In this document: in pieces, positions 51,310 to 61,085 of the stretch
Layout of the letters: each line of letters starts with the position of its first letter
Numbering within the stretch: the first letter of the stretch is position 1
Assembly (NCBI GenBank): GCA_963793275.1
Contig: CAWBZL010000003.1
Span: 806,001-870,000, forward strand
From: Marinirhabdus sp963793275
GTDB taxonomy: Bacteria; Bacteroidota; Bacteroidia; Flavobacteriales; Flavobacteriaceae
Direction: 5' to 3'
Length of the DNA: 64,000 nt
The notes under the pieces: model-generated
What the model saw: the letters and a program-made list of their open reading frames with translations, nothing else
Database searches by the model: none
What the model was told of the DNA's origin: nothing
Made by a program: the position numbers and the translations under genes

Positions 51310-52596
51310 TTATTTAAGTCTAAATGTAACTCTTCTTACCAGTTGTCTGGCCTGAGCAGAACCTTTTTCTACCGAAGTATCTTCACCATTTCCGGTTACA
51401 GTTAATCGGTTGGCTGCAACTCCAGAGGCTACCAAAATCTCTTTTACTTTGTTAGCACGCTTTTCAGAAAGATTCTTGTTGTATTCAGCATTACCAATCT
51501 CATCTGCATATCCAATCAATTCGGCGTTTGCTGAAGGGTTTTCATTCATATACTTAATTAAGTAATTGATCGCTTCCAATGAATACGTTTCTGGGGTACT
51601 ACTATTAAATTTGAAATAAACATTTACATATCCTTTGTCAAGTAGATCTTTTACATTAAGACCTGATCCTCCTCCTTTGTTCATTTCATAATCAGACTCA
51701 TTCACATAACGATCGTCCAGTGAAGATTCGATCTCATCAGGAATTCCGTTCGTATTCTTATCTACAGCAATACCTTTTGTGTTTACGGCTACACCAGACA
51801 TAGTGTTAGGTTCTCTGTCTAAGTAATCCGGCACACCATCTTGGTCTGTATCTATTAAATCGGTCTCTACTTTAGCCAGTCTGTTTTCAAGATCTTCTAT
51901 AGTTTCTTTCATATCTGTCTCTTCAGAGTACCAGTCTGCGTGCTTACTAGCACCACCAAGATAAATATTAAAACCAGCAGAAATGTTGTAAAGAAGTCCG
52001 TCATCGATTCTTCTGGTTGCAGATTGAATAACTTCGGTACCATCCCAAGAACGTTCCATTCCTACATTAGGAATTAAAGAAAAATCGGCGAAAAACGCGA
52101 CACGTTCTGAAATTTTGATCTGTGGAGAAATACCAAGAACGATATTGAATGTACTATCTTTTTCGTCCAACTCTAGTGGAGCTTCATGATTGATCAAAGA
52201 AAATCCTCCACCAGCGTGGAATAAAAGGCCAAAAGTATCGGTCGATTCTGAAAATTCCAGAATATTTCCAAGATTACTAACTCCTTCTAATGTTGCTCTG
52301 TAGTAAGATGTTTCAAAAGGCAAGCTTCCTTCTTCTTCAGAAAGACTTCCGTATCCAAAATTTCCACGTAGTCCAAATTTTTCGTTCATCATATAACGTA
52401 CTCCAACAGACGCCTGATACGGTGAAATTCCGTTTACACTGTAACCATCTCCAAAAGGTGAGGAAGGCTTCAAGAATCCGCCGCTCAACTCGATAGACCA
52501 CTTATTATAGTCTGTAGTATTTTCTTGCTCCATATCCTGAGCGGTTGCCGCAATTCCAAAAAGGAATGCTGACATAAGTAGGGTAATTTTTTTCAT
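51310..52596 (-). CDS. OmpA family outer-membrane protein with thrombospondin type 3 segment
   Basis: 428 residues. A signal peptide (to about A-T-A-Q) precedes an eight-strand-type barrel (about 30-215), a short coiled coil (I-E-D-L-E-N-R-L-A-K-V-E), a calcium-binding TSP3-like segment (D-T-D-Q-D-G-V-P-D-Y-L-D and D-K-N-T-N-G-I-P-D-E-I-E) and a C-terminal OmpA peptidoglycan-binding domain (about 320-428: Y-F-K-F-N-S-S-T-P, L-I-G-Y-A-D-E-I-G, N-x-x-L-S-E-K-R-A). It anchors the outer membrane to the cell wall. In the OmpA domain the usual G-x-T-D is G-Y-A-D-E-I-G, common in Bacteroidota. Stands alone. Confidence 0.93.
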   Translation of the reverse strand: MKKITLLMSAFLFGIAATAQDMEQENTTDYNKWSIELSGGFLKPSSPFGDGYSVNGISPYQASVGVRYMMNEKFGLRGNFGYGSLSEEEGSLPFETSYYRATLEGVSNLGNILEFSESTDTFGLLFHAGGGFSLINHEAPLELDEKDSTFNIVLGISPQIKISERVAFFADFSLIPNVGMERSWDGTEVIQSATRRIDDGLLYNISAGFNIYLGGASKHADWYSEETDMKETIEDLENRLAKVETDLIDTDQDGVPDYLDREPNTMSGVAVNTKGIAVDKNTNGIPDEIESSLDDRYVNESDYEMNKGGGSGLNVKDLLDKGYVNVYFKFNSSTPETYSLEAINYLIKYMNENPSANAELIGYADEIGNAEYNKNLSEKRANKVKEILVASGVAANRLTVTGNGEDTSVEKGSAQARQLVRRVTFRLK

Positions 52597-52768
52597 AAGA
52601 TTAAGTTTATATTTTATGCGAATTTAGAACTCAAATTCAATTAAACAGAACCCAAAAAGGTATTTAATTTAAACTTAACATATAGCATAAACCCTTGTTA
52701 AAACCAATACCTGCGCGTGTTGTTGCAACAGTTTGTTTTTCAGAGCACTACTGAGATTATGTATAGAT

Positions 52769-53182
52769 CTATGCTGAGAATGAAGAGATGTCTTCCAGCA
52801 GCATCACATTGCTTTTTAACCTTTCCTTAACAAGATTCATCATACGTTTGTTCAGCGCCGAAGAATTCTCGATGTATAATTCATATTCATCAATGGTAAA
52901 TTGACCAATAATAATACCTTTCAGGCTATTTCGAAATTTCATATCCTTATGGATGGCATTTTCAATATAGTCCATCCGCTTTTCAATAGAAAGATCGTAA
53001 AATACGCTTTTATGCTTTCGGCAGTAATTCTGAAATACAGCAAGAAATAAGTCATTTTGAAGTTTTGCTATAGGACGTAATGTTTTATTCTGAAAATATT
53101 CTTCAGCAGACATACCGGGAAGCAATTTTGCGGAAGCAATCTCAGGTCGTAATTCTAGTAAAGCAACATCTCGTAAACTCAT
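52769..53182 (-). CDS. Conserved flavobacterial protein, unknown function
   Basis: 137 residues, cytoplasmic, helical. N-terminal L-E-L-R-P-E-I, then F-Q-N-K-T-L-R-P-I-A-K-L-Q-N-D-L-F, Y-I-E-N-A-I-H-K-D-M-K-F-R-N and I-I-G-Q-F-T-I-D-E-Y. I have seen this layout in other Flavobacteriaceae, where it is sometimes labelled 'glyoxalase'; nothing in the sequence (no V-O-C metal ligands) supports that. Lies between ompA and the VPS10/BNR gene, same strand as both, but with gaps of 170 bp or more. Confidence 0.65.
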   Translation of the reverse strand: MSLRDVALLELRPEIASAKLLPGMSAEEYFQNKTLRPIAKLQNDLFLAVFQNYCRKHKSVFYDLSIEKRMDYIENAIHKDMKFRNSLKGIIIGQFTIDEYELYIENSSALNKRMMNLVKERLKSNVMLLEDISSFSA

Positions 53183-53288
53183 AACAATTGGATTTTCTTA
53201 AATGTACTAAAATGTATATCCAAAAACCTACGAACTTTCGATAGTTATAAACGCTTTTTCAACAGGTCGAAAAATAAATATATAAAAA

Positions 53289-53321
53289 AACCCTGTCAGG
53301 TTTTAATGGCCTAACAGGGTT
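53289..53321 (-). terminator. Terminator of the BNR/VPS10 gene
   Basis: AACCCTGTCAGG pairs with CCTAACAGGGTT (one mismatch) around a 9-base loop; on the minus strand T-rich sequence follows. It lies 30 bp beyond the stop at 53352. Confidence 0.75.
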
Positions 53322-53351
53322 GGTATTTAAAATTTTAAAGATCTAAAAAGA

Positions 53352-56300
53352 TTACTTATCTGATAGGAATTCTTTTTTGCTATCTATCTTCAGGTTCATG
53401 TCATTCTTTTCTAAAAACTTCATAAACTTTTTACCTTCTTTATTTTTAATGGCTTCAAAACGAAGTTTTTCAGCTTCAAACTCTTCTTTAATTAGATCAT
53501 AGTTTTGCATTTGTGCTCCTGTTACACGATCATAACTACCAGCCATATTTGCGTATAACTCACCCATGCGCTCACGTAATTCCGGTTCTGCAGAAGCCAC
53601 ATAATTATCTCCGGTTGTTACTACCAGGTCTGTACGCAATTCTTCTAAAGCGTCGTGTAACTGTTGTGCTACTTTTTTACCTTTTGGGTTGTTCTCGATA
53701 ACGTCTTGAGCTTTAGCCTGCATTTCACCAATTTCATACACCAGATACGCAAGATCTTCAACCATATTAAACATGGTTTGCGTCATTTCCTCCTGATTTT
53801 TTCTGTCTGCAATTGTTGTGATGGCCGTTTCATCGTATTTGGTTTCAATGATGTGCTCGTAGGTATCTTTTCCCTTTGTTAAAACAACTTTGTATTTTCC
53901 TTCAGGAACTCTGGGAGATGTAAATCCACCAAAGGAAAGTGTTTTGGCAGCTGCCATCTTAGGATTGGTTGTGTTGAAATTCCAATCAACCACGTTAATC
54001 CCTTTAGATTTTCCAGGACTTAATTTGGTTAAGGTGTTGCCCTCCATATCCTGAATTTCCATGGTCATTTTTCCGAAGGTATGTCTCTTTTTTAAATAGT
54101 ACGTAATTCTTGCTGAAGTTGGCTTATTACCTCCTACAAACTGGGTTTCACTCCCAAAATTTCCTGAGAATCCACCTTGTTCCACCATAGTAACCGGTTC
54201 TGTTTCGAAGAAATGAACATCTTTTGAAAGTACTTCCTGATCTATCTCACGCAACGGACTAATGTCGTCAATAATAATTACCCCACGACCGTGCGTTCCC
54301 ATCACGATATCGTTCGTAGCCTTTTGCATATCGATATAATGAACAGCAACCAAAGGCATATTATTGGTGAAATGTGACCAGTTTTTGCCACCGTCTACAG
54401 TTACATACAAACCAAATTCGGTACCCAGAAACAATAAATCTTCATTTACATAATCTTCCTGAATGTTTCGTACAAAGGCTTTTGCATCAATATCTTCAGA
54501 AATTATATTCTTCCATGATTTACCAAAATCGGTTGTCTTTAAGGCGTATGGTTTCATGTCTCCTGTGGTGTGGCCTTCAAAAACAGCATAGGCCGTTCCT
54601 TTCCCGTGTACACTGGCTTCAATATGATATACCCAGGTGTTTGCAGGAATTCCAACCAGGTTAGGAGTAACATTTGTCCAGTTTTTACCACCGTCCTGTG
54701 TAACCTGTACGTTTCCATCGTCCGTTCCTACCCAAAGAATATTTTGGTCTAAAGGAGATTCTGCAATAGTGAAAATGGTTGTATGATTTTCGGCACCGCT
54801 ATTATCAACCGAAAGTCCACCGGATTTTGACTGATCTTGTTTTGTAGGATCATTGGTTGTTAAATCCGGAGAGATGATGGTCCAGGTATCTCCCATATCG
54901 TCAGATTTATGCACAAACTGACTTCCCATATAAAAACGGTCTGGTACGTGTGCACTCACGGCCATAGGAGCATTCCAGTTAAAGCGTAATTCTTTATCAC
55001 CCTTTTTTGGTAATGGTTGAATTGTCTTTGTTCTGTTTTTGTCTACGTCGTATCGCCAAACGTTTTCGGCACCTTGCATTTCAGAATAAATAATATTTTT
55101 TGTAGGGTGTTTTAATACTCTAAAACCGTCACCAGCACCAACACTATTCCAGTCTCTGGCATTCACACCACCCGGAGAAGAACTAGGCGCCCACCAGCTA
55201 CCGTTATCCTGCAATCCACCATACACATTATACGGTTCTTCGTTATCTGTACTAATGTGATAAAATTGCGAAATAGGAAGATTTTCTACAATTTCGAAGG
55301 TAGATCCACCATTCCAGGATCGATATACACCACCGTCTGTTCCAGAATAAATAATATCACTATCGTTTATATGAAATACGATATCGTGAATGTCACTATG
55401 CATATTTCCCAGATCCTTGAAGGTTTTTCCACCATCACGGCTAATTGAACCACTTAAACCACCTTTTAAAATAATATCCGGGTTACGAGGATCTACCGTA
55501 ATTCTTGAAAAATAGAAAGGACGCACCACCAATCCGAAATCATTATTTAAGTGCTCCCAGGAACTCCCTGCATCTTTAGAAACCCATAATCCGTTTTTTG
55601 CTTTATCTTCTGTCTCTAATACTGCGTATAATCTGTTACTATCGCTTGGGGCTACAGCAAGACCAATACGGCCTAATTTGCCTTCCGGGAACCCTTTGTG
55701 GATTTTATTCCAGGTTTTTCCTGCATCTGTAGATTTATAAATGGCACTGTTTTCTCCACCAGAGTTAAAGCCCCAACCACTCCTTCTAAACTGCCACATA
55801 GAGGCGTACAATGTGTTTGGGTTTTTGGGGTCCATAAGTACATCTCCAGCTCCTGTAGCCGGGCCTACGTATAATATTTTGTTCCAGGTTTTACCGCCAT
55901 CTGTTGTTTTGTATACACCACGGTCTTCACTGTCGTTCCACAGAGCACCTAAAACACCAACGTATACTACATCTGAATTAGTAGGGTTTACAACAACAGA
56001 AGCAATACGCTCACTGTTTTCAAAACCTGGAATTTCCTGCCAGGTTCCACCACCGTCGGTAGAGCGAAATAATCCGTCCCCTACCGAAACAGAGTTACGG
56101 GTCCAGGTTTCTCCGGTTCCCACCCAAATAGTATTGTCCGGGTCTTTTGGGTCTAGGGTAACTACTCCAATAGATTGTACGTGATCATCAAAAATAGGGG
56201 AGAAGGTAGCACCACCATCACCGCTTTTCCAAACACCTCCACCAGCGGTACCTGCATACATAATACGAGAATTGGTAGGGTGTAGTTCAAGATCGTTTAT

Positions 56301-56444
56301 ACGACCACTCATTAGAGCCGGACCAATATGGCGGGCTCTCATATCTCCAAAGAGTTCTTTGCCTTTTAGTGTTATTTCCTCTTGTGCCTGAGAGGTTAAT
56401 GGTAGCAGTGCAATGGCAAAAATTGCTAATAGTAGTTTTTTCAT
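53352..56444 (-). CDS. Secreted BNR/VPS10 (sortilin-like) beta-propeller protein
   Basis: 1030 residues. After a signal peptide (cut near S-Q-A-Q) come many BNR/Asp-box repeats, S-x-D-x-G-x-T-W: for example S-G-D-G-G-A-T-F, S-T-D-G-G-G-T-W, T-T-D-G-G-K-T-W, S-T-D-A-G-K-T-W, S-R-D-G-G-K-T-F, T-Q-D-G-G-K-N-W and T-V-D-G-G-K-N-W, over about residues 60-730. They form one or two large propellers of the VPS10/sortilin type. A beta-sandwich (about 780-880) and a helical Glu/Lys-rich tail (about 890-1030) follow. No catalytic residues of sialidases are recognised, so 'glycosyl hydrolase' labels on such proteins are doubtful. Probably periplasmic or surface; no T9SS domain. Confidence 0.85.
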   Translation of the reverse strand: MKKLLLAIFAIALLPLTSQAQEEITLKGKELFGDMRARHIGPALMSGRINDLELHPTNSRIMYAGTAGGGVWKSGDGGATFSPIFDDHVQSIGVVTLDPKDPDNTIWVGTGETWTRNSVSVGDGLFRSTDGGGTWQEIPGFENSERIASVVVNPTNSDVVYVGVLGALWNDSEDRGVYKTTDGGKTWNKILYVGPATGAGDVLMDPKNPNTLYASMWQFRRSGWGFNSGGENSAIYKSTDAGKTWNKIHKGFPEGKLGRIGLAVAPSDSNRLYAVLETEDKAKNGLWVSKDAGSSWEHLNNDFGLVVRPFYFSRITVDPRNPDIILKGGLSGSISRDGGKTFKDLGNMHSDIHDIVFHINDSDIIYSGTDGGVYRSWNGGSTFEIVENLPISQFYHISTDNEEPYNVYGGLQDNGSWWAPSSSPGGVNARDWNSVGAGDGFRVLKHPTKNIIYSEMQGAENVWRYDVDKNRTKTIQPLPKKGDKELRFNWNAPMAVSAHVPDRFYMGSQFVHKSDDMGDTWTIISPDLTTNDPTKQDQSKSGGLSVDNSGAENHTTIFTIAESPLDQNILWVGTDDGNVQVTQDGGKNWTNVTPNLVGIPANTWVYHIEASVHGKGTAYAVFEGHTTGDMKPYALKTTDFGKSWKNIISEDIDAKAFVRNIQEDYVNEDLLFLGTEFGLYVTVDGGKNWSHFTNNMPLVAVHYIDMQKATNDIVMGTHGRGVIIIDDISPLREIDQEVLSKDVHFFETEPVTMVEQGGFSGNFGSETQFVGGNKPTSARITYYLKKRHTFGKMTMEIQDMEGNTLTKLSPGKSKGINVVDWNFNTTNPKMAAAKTLSFGGFTSPRVPEGKYKVVLTKGKDTYEHIIETKYDETAITTIADRKNQEEMTQTMFNMVEDLAYLVYEIGEMQAKAQDVIENNPKGKKVAQQLHDALEELRTDLVVTTGDNYVASAEPELRERMGELYANMAGSYDRVTGAQMQNYDLIKEEFEAEKLRFEAIKNKEGKKFMKFLEKNDMNLKIDSKKEFLSDK

Positions 56445-56532
56445 GATGCGTTGGTTTTAGTTAACTTTAGTAGATTGATGAATTTATAATAGGTACTCCA
56501 TAGCGTAAAATTGTTACAGTATATGGTAAAAA

Positions 56533-56556
56533 AAAATCCCCGACAAGCAGGGATTT
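56533..56556 (-). terminator. Terminator of the LolA-like gene
   Basis: AAAATCCC (56533-56540) pairs with GGGATTTT (56549-56556) around an 8-base loop, with an A run (T run on the minus strand) outside. It lies about 20 bp after the stop at 56575. Confidence 0.7.
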
Positions 56557-56574
56557 TAGTATGTGGAAAGAACG

Positions 56575-57300
56575 TTATTCTTTTTCAGGGAAAGCAAACA
56601 TTTCGTCTGTCACCTCTGGATTAAGTTTAATGTCGGTAATAGTAATGTTTTGTCCTACCATACCCATGTCAAATGGGAAATACAATCCATCAACTTCCTG
56701 ATAGTCACTCATAGTATTGGTAGTCATTTGCCCACCTGCATCAGATTCTGAAGCAATAATTACCATATTTTCAGTTTCAAAATAGTGGTAAGAGATATTT
56801 TCCTTCTCTTTTCCATCTACCATCATTGGTTTTTGAGTTAATTTAACTTTGTAAGTTTCGGTACCTTCCTTAGTTTCTTTACCCATTAATTCAACTTTAT
56901 ACCCGCGATCTGCGTAGTTGTAGAAAGGATTTGGAAAATCTCCTACTGTTTTTTTCATATTCTCTGTAGTTTCAGCATCACTCTTTTCAGCTTCACCAGT
57001 CATAAAGTTTGTGCTCCACATAGTTTCACCATCAAAGGCAAATTGCGTGATCTCCTGGCCTTGCAAATTTATTTTCACCATTTGCCTACCGTCTTTCATT
57101 TGCACAATAGTAACTGGAATTTCCATTCCCTGGGCATTTGCCGTGGCATTCATTTCTATACCTTCAAGTTCTCCCCAGGCATCTACTCCACCGGTATTTT
57201 CAAAATATGCTGCAATAATTTCATCTGCCGTTTGCGCTTGTACTACAGGAGCTAAGGCTACTACAAATAAAGCGATGAATAGTGTTTTTAATGTTTTCAT
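56575..57300 (-). CDS. LolA-like outer-membrane lipoprotein-sorting family protein
   Basis: 241 residues. A signal peptide (to about V-V-Q-A-Q) precedes a single LolA/LolB-like beta-barrel domain: A-D-E-I-I-A-A-Y-F-E-N-T-G-G near 25, M-K-D-G-R-Q-M-V-K-I-N, F-A-F-D-G-E-T-M-W-S-T-N, a long central helix, and later Y-H-Y-F-E-T-E-N-M and V-D-G-L-Y-F-P-F-D-M-G. It may carry a hydrophobic ligand or lipoprotein across the periplasm. True LolA lies elsewhere in most Flavobacteriaceae, so this is probably a paralogue. TAAAGGTA at 57325-57332 is a possible reverse -7-like motif. Confidence 0.78.
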   Translation of the reverse strand: MKTLKTLFIALFVVALAPVVQAQTADEIIAAYFENTGGVDAWGELEGIEMNATANAQGMEIPVTIVQMKDGRQMVKINLQGQEITQFAFDGETMWSTNFMTGEAEKSDAETTENMKKTVGDFPNPFYNYADRGYKVELMGKETKEGTETYKVKLTQKPMMVDGKEKENISYHYFETENMVIIASESDAGGQMTTNTMSDYQEVDGLYFPFDMGMVGQNITITDIKLNPEVTDEMFAFPEKE

Positions 57301-57402
57301 TTTTAGTGTTGTTAAAGTTTATTGTAAAGGTAAGACTCTTACAGGTGTTTTTTGTTACAGCTGTGTTATATTTTTTTCTGAGTTTAACATTTTCATTATG
57401 TT

Positions 57403-57410
57403 TATCTTTA
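57403..57410 (+). promoter_or_regulatory. -7-like element (TATCTTTA) before the DUF72 gene
   Basis: TATCTTTA lies 19 bases before the ATG at 57430, the same octamer as upstream of the starts at 14606, 46247 and 61110. Confidence 0.4.
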
Positions 57411-57429
57411 CTCAAAAGAACATTAAACT

Positions 57430-58317
57430 ATGAAATTTGGAAAAGTAGACAACCCTGCCGAAATAGATTTTACACTTCCACCAGATCATCCCGGCACTAA
57501 AAAATTGTTAGGAACATTTAACAAGGTTACAAAACCAAACCTCTACGTAGGGTGTGCCAAATGGAACAGAGCAGATCTTAAAGGATTCTACCCGCGAGGC
57601 ACCAAAGATGAATTAGCCTATTACGCTACTCAGTTTAATAGTATTGAGTTGAACGCTACTTTCTACCGAATTTTTTCTGCAGATGTTTTTGACGGTTGGT
57701 ACGAAAAGACTCCGGCAGATTTCAGATTCTTCCCTAAAGTATTTCAGGGTGTAACGCATTGGAAACGCTTAAACGATTTTGAAAGTTACTTAAATGAGTA
57801 CTTGCTAAATGCGTCAAATTTAAAAGAAAAGCTGGAAATGCCTTTTGTACAGCTACACAATAACTTTTCACCAAAAGATATAGACAGGTTACCTCATTTT
57901 TTTGAATCCATCCCAAAAGATATGCGCATCGCTATAGAATTTCGTCACACCGACTGGTTCAATGATGAAACTGTAGCCACTAAATTGTATGATATTCTTG
58001 AACGATATAAAGTTTCTAATATAATCGTGGATAGTGCCGGGAGAAGGGATCTTTTGCATATGCGCATGACGTCGCCTTCGGCATTTATTCGCTACAATGG
58101 TGCAAATCACGAAAGCGATTACACACGTTTGGATGCCTGGTTGGATAGGCTAGAGGAGTGGGTAACACAGGGGCTACAGAATATCTACTTTTTTGTACAT
58201 CAAAATCTGGAAAAAGCGTCTCCATTACTTTCAGCGCATTTTATAGAGAAGGCAAATGAACGATTTGGGACTTCGTTACACATTCCGAAAATGGACAATC
58301 CTAAGACGTTGTTTTAA
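57430..58317 (+). CDS. DUF72 family protein (YecE-like)
   Basis: 295 residues, a TIM-barrel-like fold. Family signatures: L-Y-V-G-C-A-K-W near 38, F-N-S-I-E-L-N-A-T-F-Y-R near 73, F-R-F-F-P-K-V and later I-A-I-E-F-R-H-T-D-W-F. YecE/DUF72 proteins are widespread and no reaction is established. Compared with the common form the first glycine motif is G-C-A-K-W rather than G-T-S-G-W, a group variant. The stop overlaps the last 4 bp of the convergent endonuclease-like gene. Confidence 0.92.
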   Translation: MKFGKVDNPAEIDFTLPPDHPGTKKLLGTFNKVTKPNLYVGCAKWNRADLKGFYPRGTKDELAYYATQFNSIELNATFYRIFSADVFDGWYEKTPADFRFFPKVFQGVTHWKRLNDFESYLNEYLLNASNLKEKLEMPFVQLHNNFSPKDIDRLPHFFESIPKDMRIAIEFRHTDWFNDETVATKLYDILERYKVSNIIVDSAGRRDLLHMRMTSPSAFIRYNGANHESDYTRLDAWLDRLEEWVTQGLQNIYFFVHQNLEKASPLLSAHFIEKANERFGTSLHIPKMDNPKTLF

Positions 58318-59390
58318 TAATCTAATTCTACTTTACGGATACCATTAGCTTGTTGCTTAGCACGTTTTAATTCTTCGCTAGTAGGTTTTTTTGGTTTTTG
58401 TTCGTTTTTAATATCCGGTTCAAAGCTTAATTCAGTATAGGTAGGAAAATGATCTGAGTCAATATCGTCACCTACCTGTATGGTCTTCACCCTGAATTCA
58501 GAAGAAACAAACACGTGATCTAAAGGCCATCGCATAAGAGAGCTATTGGCACTAAACGTATTGTAAAATCCACGGCCCTTTCTAGGATCGAGTAATTCGC
58601 CCACGTTCTGAAACAAACTTGTCGTGGCAGACCAGGCAACATCGTTAAAATCTCCTAATACTATAACGGGATACTTAGATTTTCGGCTCATATTGGCAAT
58701 TTTCATCATTTCTGCATCACGGTCGGACGAAGATGGATTGTGTTGCGGCATGGGTGGCGTAGGATGAATGTTATAAAGCTGGACTGTATCTCCCGATCTT
58801 AAAATTACTTTCGTATCAATGGAAGGAATGCTATCGTCTACCAGATACCTCACTTGTGGATGTAGCAACTTCAGTTTAGAGTAGAGCAACATACCGTAGG
58901 TATTATCTAAAGGCACTTCAACTCTATATTGATAGGTAGCAGGTAACACCTCTAAAATATTATCCTGCCACGGTTTGTGAGCTTCTAAAAACAACAGAAT
59001 ATCAGCATCTTTTGAAAGAATTTCCTGTTGAAGTTTCTCAGGTTTTTTATTTTTTTGATACACATTGGCAGTGTATAGCTTTAGTATATCCCCGGTATAA
59101 CTCGCCGAAGTGTTTTGAGTCTCTTCTTTAGCGTAGGGCGTATATGCGTGTATTTTAGAGTATTGAAAAACGAGACAGGCTATTAAAGAAACTATAAAAA
59201 TATAATCCTTCCATTCTCGTATCTTAAAGCGCATAAAATATGTAACAAAAGCTGTAAATGTGAGAATTGTTAATTGTATGTGCGGGAAATCAAATACCCG
59301 AATCCACCAATAATCAATGGCTAAAAGTGGTAGTAATGTAAATAGTATTGCAACGCCAGCAAATATTTGAAGAAATGGTTTAAGTTTCAA
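58314..59390 (-). CDS. Membrane-anchored endonuclease/exonuclease/phosphatase family protein
   Basis: 358 residues. Three N-terminal membrane helices (about 5-23, 35-51 and 63-78) precede an EEP domain: T-A-N-V-Y-Q-K-N near 110, D-I-L-L-F-L-E-A-H (metal Glu), Y-N-I-H-P-T-P-P, V-L-G-D-F-N-D-V-A-W-S and D-S-D-H-F-P-T near the end, the catalytic His pair. The tail after about 328 is Lys/Glu-rich. EEP enzymes cut phosphodiesters in DNA, RNA, lipids or inositol phosphates; with the catalytic domain outside the inner membrane, a phospholipid or secreted-DNA role is possible, but this is inference. Convergent with the DUF72 gene. Confidence 0.9.
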   Translation of the reverse strand: MKLKPFLQIFAGVAILFTLLPLLAIDYWWIRVFDFPHIQLTILTFTAFVTYFMRFKIREWKDYIFIVSLIACLVFQYSKIHAYTPYAKEETQNTSASYTGDILKLYTANVYQKNKKPEKLQQEILSKDADILLFLEAHKPWQDNILEVLPATYQYRVEVPLDNTYGMLLYSKLKLLHPQVRYLVDDSIPSIDTKVILRSGDTVQLYNIHPTPPMPQHNPSSSDRDAEMMKIANMSRKSKYPVIVLGDFNDVAWSATTSLFQNVGELLDPRKGRGFYNTFSANSSLMRWPLDHVFVSSEFRVKTIQVGDDIDSDHFPTYTELSFEPDIKNEQKPKKPTSEELKRAKQQANGIRKVELDY

Positions 59391-59436
59391 AAGGTAGGTT
59401 TATTTATGTAAAGATAAACTCCCTGTCGCAAGTACC

Positions 59437-60711
59437 TTAGTTTTTTAAGGATAATTTGGCAATGTCGTTCCCCGAAGGAGATTCAAATAGTTCTAAGCCA
59501 AAATAGGGCACGGCTGCAATAAGATGGTCAAAAATATCGGCTTGTATATGCTCGTAGTTTTCCCACGTCTTATCATAGCTAAAGCAAAAAATCTCGATTG
59601 GAATTCCTTTGTCGGTAGGAGCTAAATGGCGCACCATTAAAAACTGATCTTTATTAATTGCCGGATTCTCGTGTAAAAAAGCATCGGCATATTTTCGAAA
59701 GATCCCGAGGTTTGTCTGGTTTCTACCATTTATTGGGAGCGATGTATCGGCTTCGGTTAGCTTGTTGTATTTATATACATCTTTTTGGCGATGCTCTATA
59801 TAGGGAGCTATTAACTGAATTTTCTTCAACTCATCAATCTCTTCAACAGTAAGAAATTTAATTGAATTCTGTTTAATGTAAAGGGAGCGTTTAATACGGC
59901 GCCCATCACTCTCCTGCATCCCACGCCAGTTTTGGAAAGAATCTGCTATAAGGCTATAGGTAGGGATTGTTGTAAAGGTATTATCAAAGTTTTGAACACG
60001 TACAGTGGCTAGGTTTATTTCAGTTACATATCCGTCTGCCCCAAATTTACTGAAGGTTATCCAATCGCCAATGCGAACAATATCGTTTACCGAAACCTGT
60101 ATACTGGCAACAAAACCAAGAATGGTATCCTTAAATATAAGTAGCAAAATGGCAGAAAAGGCTCCCAGTGTCGTGAGACTCTTAAGACTGTAATCTGTTA
60201 AAATTTGTACTGCAAAAAAGATACAGGCACTCCAGGCAAAAATCATTAACACCTGTGAGTAGCTTTCCAGAGGCTTATCGCTGAATTTTTCGGTGCTGTG
60301 ACGTAGGTAATTATTGGTAGTTCTTAGAACACTTCGGAACACCAGTACGCATAATATGATAAGATATAAGGACGCTATTTTATACAAATAGCCTTCTAAC
60401 CAGGGGAAATCTAAAAATATACTAGGCGTGAGATACCAAACAATAGCAATAGGAATGAAATGCGCTATAAATCTTGGAAAATTACTCTTTACCAAAAAAT
60501 TATCGAACGTAGTAGTGGTCTTATTGCTGAATGTTTTAAAAAGTTGCACAATAATTTTTCTAACAACAATGTCCAGTACAGTGGCGAGTACAGCAACTAT
60601 AATTACGTTTACAGCAACGTTTAAGATAGACGCCCAATATTCTCCCATACCTAAAGCCATGAGATAGTCTTTTAGAAGACAGGCGTATATATCCAATTGT
60701 GCTCTTTTCAT
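59437..60711 (-). CDS. Mechanosensitive ion channel, YbdG-like
   Basis: 424 residues. Four to five N-terminal membrane helices lead to the MscS pore helix and beta-domain (G-A-F-S-A-I-L-L-L-I-F-K-D-T-I-L-G-F near 190, then V-R-I-G-D-W-I-T-F-S-K-F-G-A-D-G-Y-V-T-E-I). The K-F-G-A-D-G loop and the long C-terminal domain are characteristic of YbdG-type miniconductance channels. It opens under membrane tension to release solutes. Begins directly after the DUF3817 gene (no gap), so the two are one transcript. A second, different MscS lies divergently just upstream. Confidence 0.92.
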   Translation of the reverse strand: MKRAQLDIYACLLKDYLMALGMGEYWASILNVAVNVIIVAVLATVLDIVVRKIIVQLFKTFSNKTTTTFDNFLVKSNFPRFIAHFIPIAIVWYLTPSIFLDFPWLEGYLYKIASLYLIILCVLVFRSVLRTTNNYLRHSTEKFSDKPLESYSQVLMIFAWSACIFFAVQILTDYSLKSLTTLGAFSAILLLIFKDTILGFVASIQVSVNDIVRIGDWITFSKFGADGYVTEINLATVRVQNFDNTFTTIPTYSLIADSFQNWRGMQESDGRRIKRSLYIKQNSIKFLTVEEIDELKKIQLIAPYIEHRQKDVYKYNKLTEADTSLPINGRNQTNLGIFRKYADAFLHENPAINKDQFLMVRHLAPTDKGIPIEIFCFSYDKTWENYEHIQADIFDHLIAAVPYFGLELFESPSGNDIAKLSLKN

Positions 60712-61008
60712 TTATAGGTATTTTTTTTCAGCATAAAATGGTCCAAAAGGTAAAATTGAGCACAGCATTACTATTGCCAGAACTCCCCAGGACCATTTTA
60801 ACTTCACTTTCATAACATAGGCACCAATGATGTAAATTACAAAGAGAATTCCGTGTGCCATTCCTACAAAACGAACCATTTCCGGCATATCCCAAATGTA
60901 TTTTAGAGGCATGGCTATACCCAGCAATACTAAAAATGAAATTGCCTCAAGCGTGCTAATAATTCTAAATGCTTTTACTGAAATATCCACGGTAAAAATT
61001 TTCTGCAA
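60712..61008 (-). CDS. DUF3817 membrane protein
   Basis: 98 residues with three membrane helices. Family pattern: F-R-I-I-S-T-L-E-A-I-S-F-L-V-L-L-G-I-A-M-P-L-K-Y near the N-terminus (helix 1), V-G-M-A-H-G-I-L-F-V-I-Y in helix 2 and I-L-P-F-G-P-F-Y-A-E near the end. DUF3817 proteins are also called integral membrane YdzA-like; function unknown. Its stop abuts the start of the YbdG-like channel gene, suggesting translational coupling and perhaps a shared role in envelope stress. Confidence 0.9.
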   Translation of the reverse strand: MQKIFTVDISVKAFRIISTLEAISFLVLLGIAMPLKYIWDMPEMVRFVGMAHGILFVIYIIGAYVMKVKLKWSWGVLAIVMLCSILPFGPFYAEKKYL

Positions 61009-61085
61009 AGATAGAACAACTCAAATCCATTCACGCAATTTCAAAATATATTATTGAGAGATGTTTGTAACAATTACGGTTATTG

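Noticed and set aside
53352..56444. Sialidase / glycosyl hydrolase
   Set aside because: Asp-box repeats alone do not show this; the arginine triad and nucleophile of sialidases were not recognised. Sortilin/VPS10-type propeller is the safer call.
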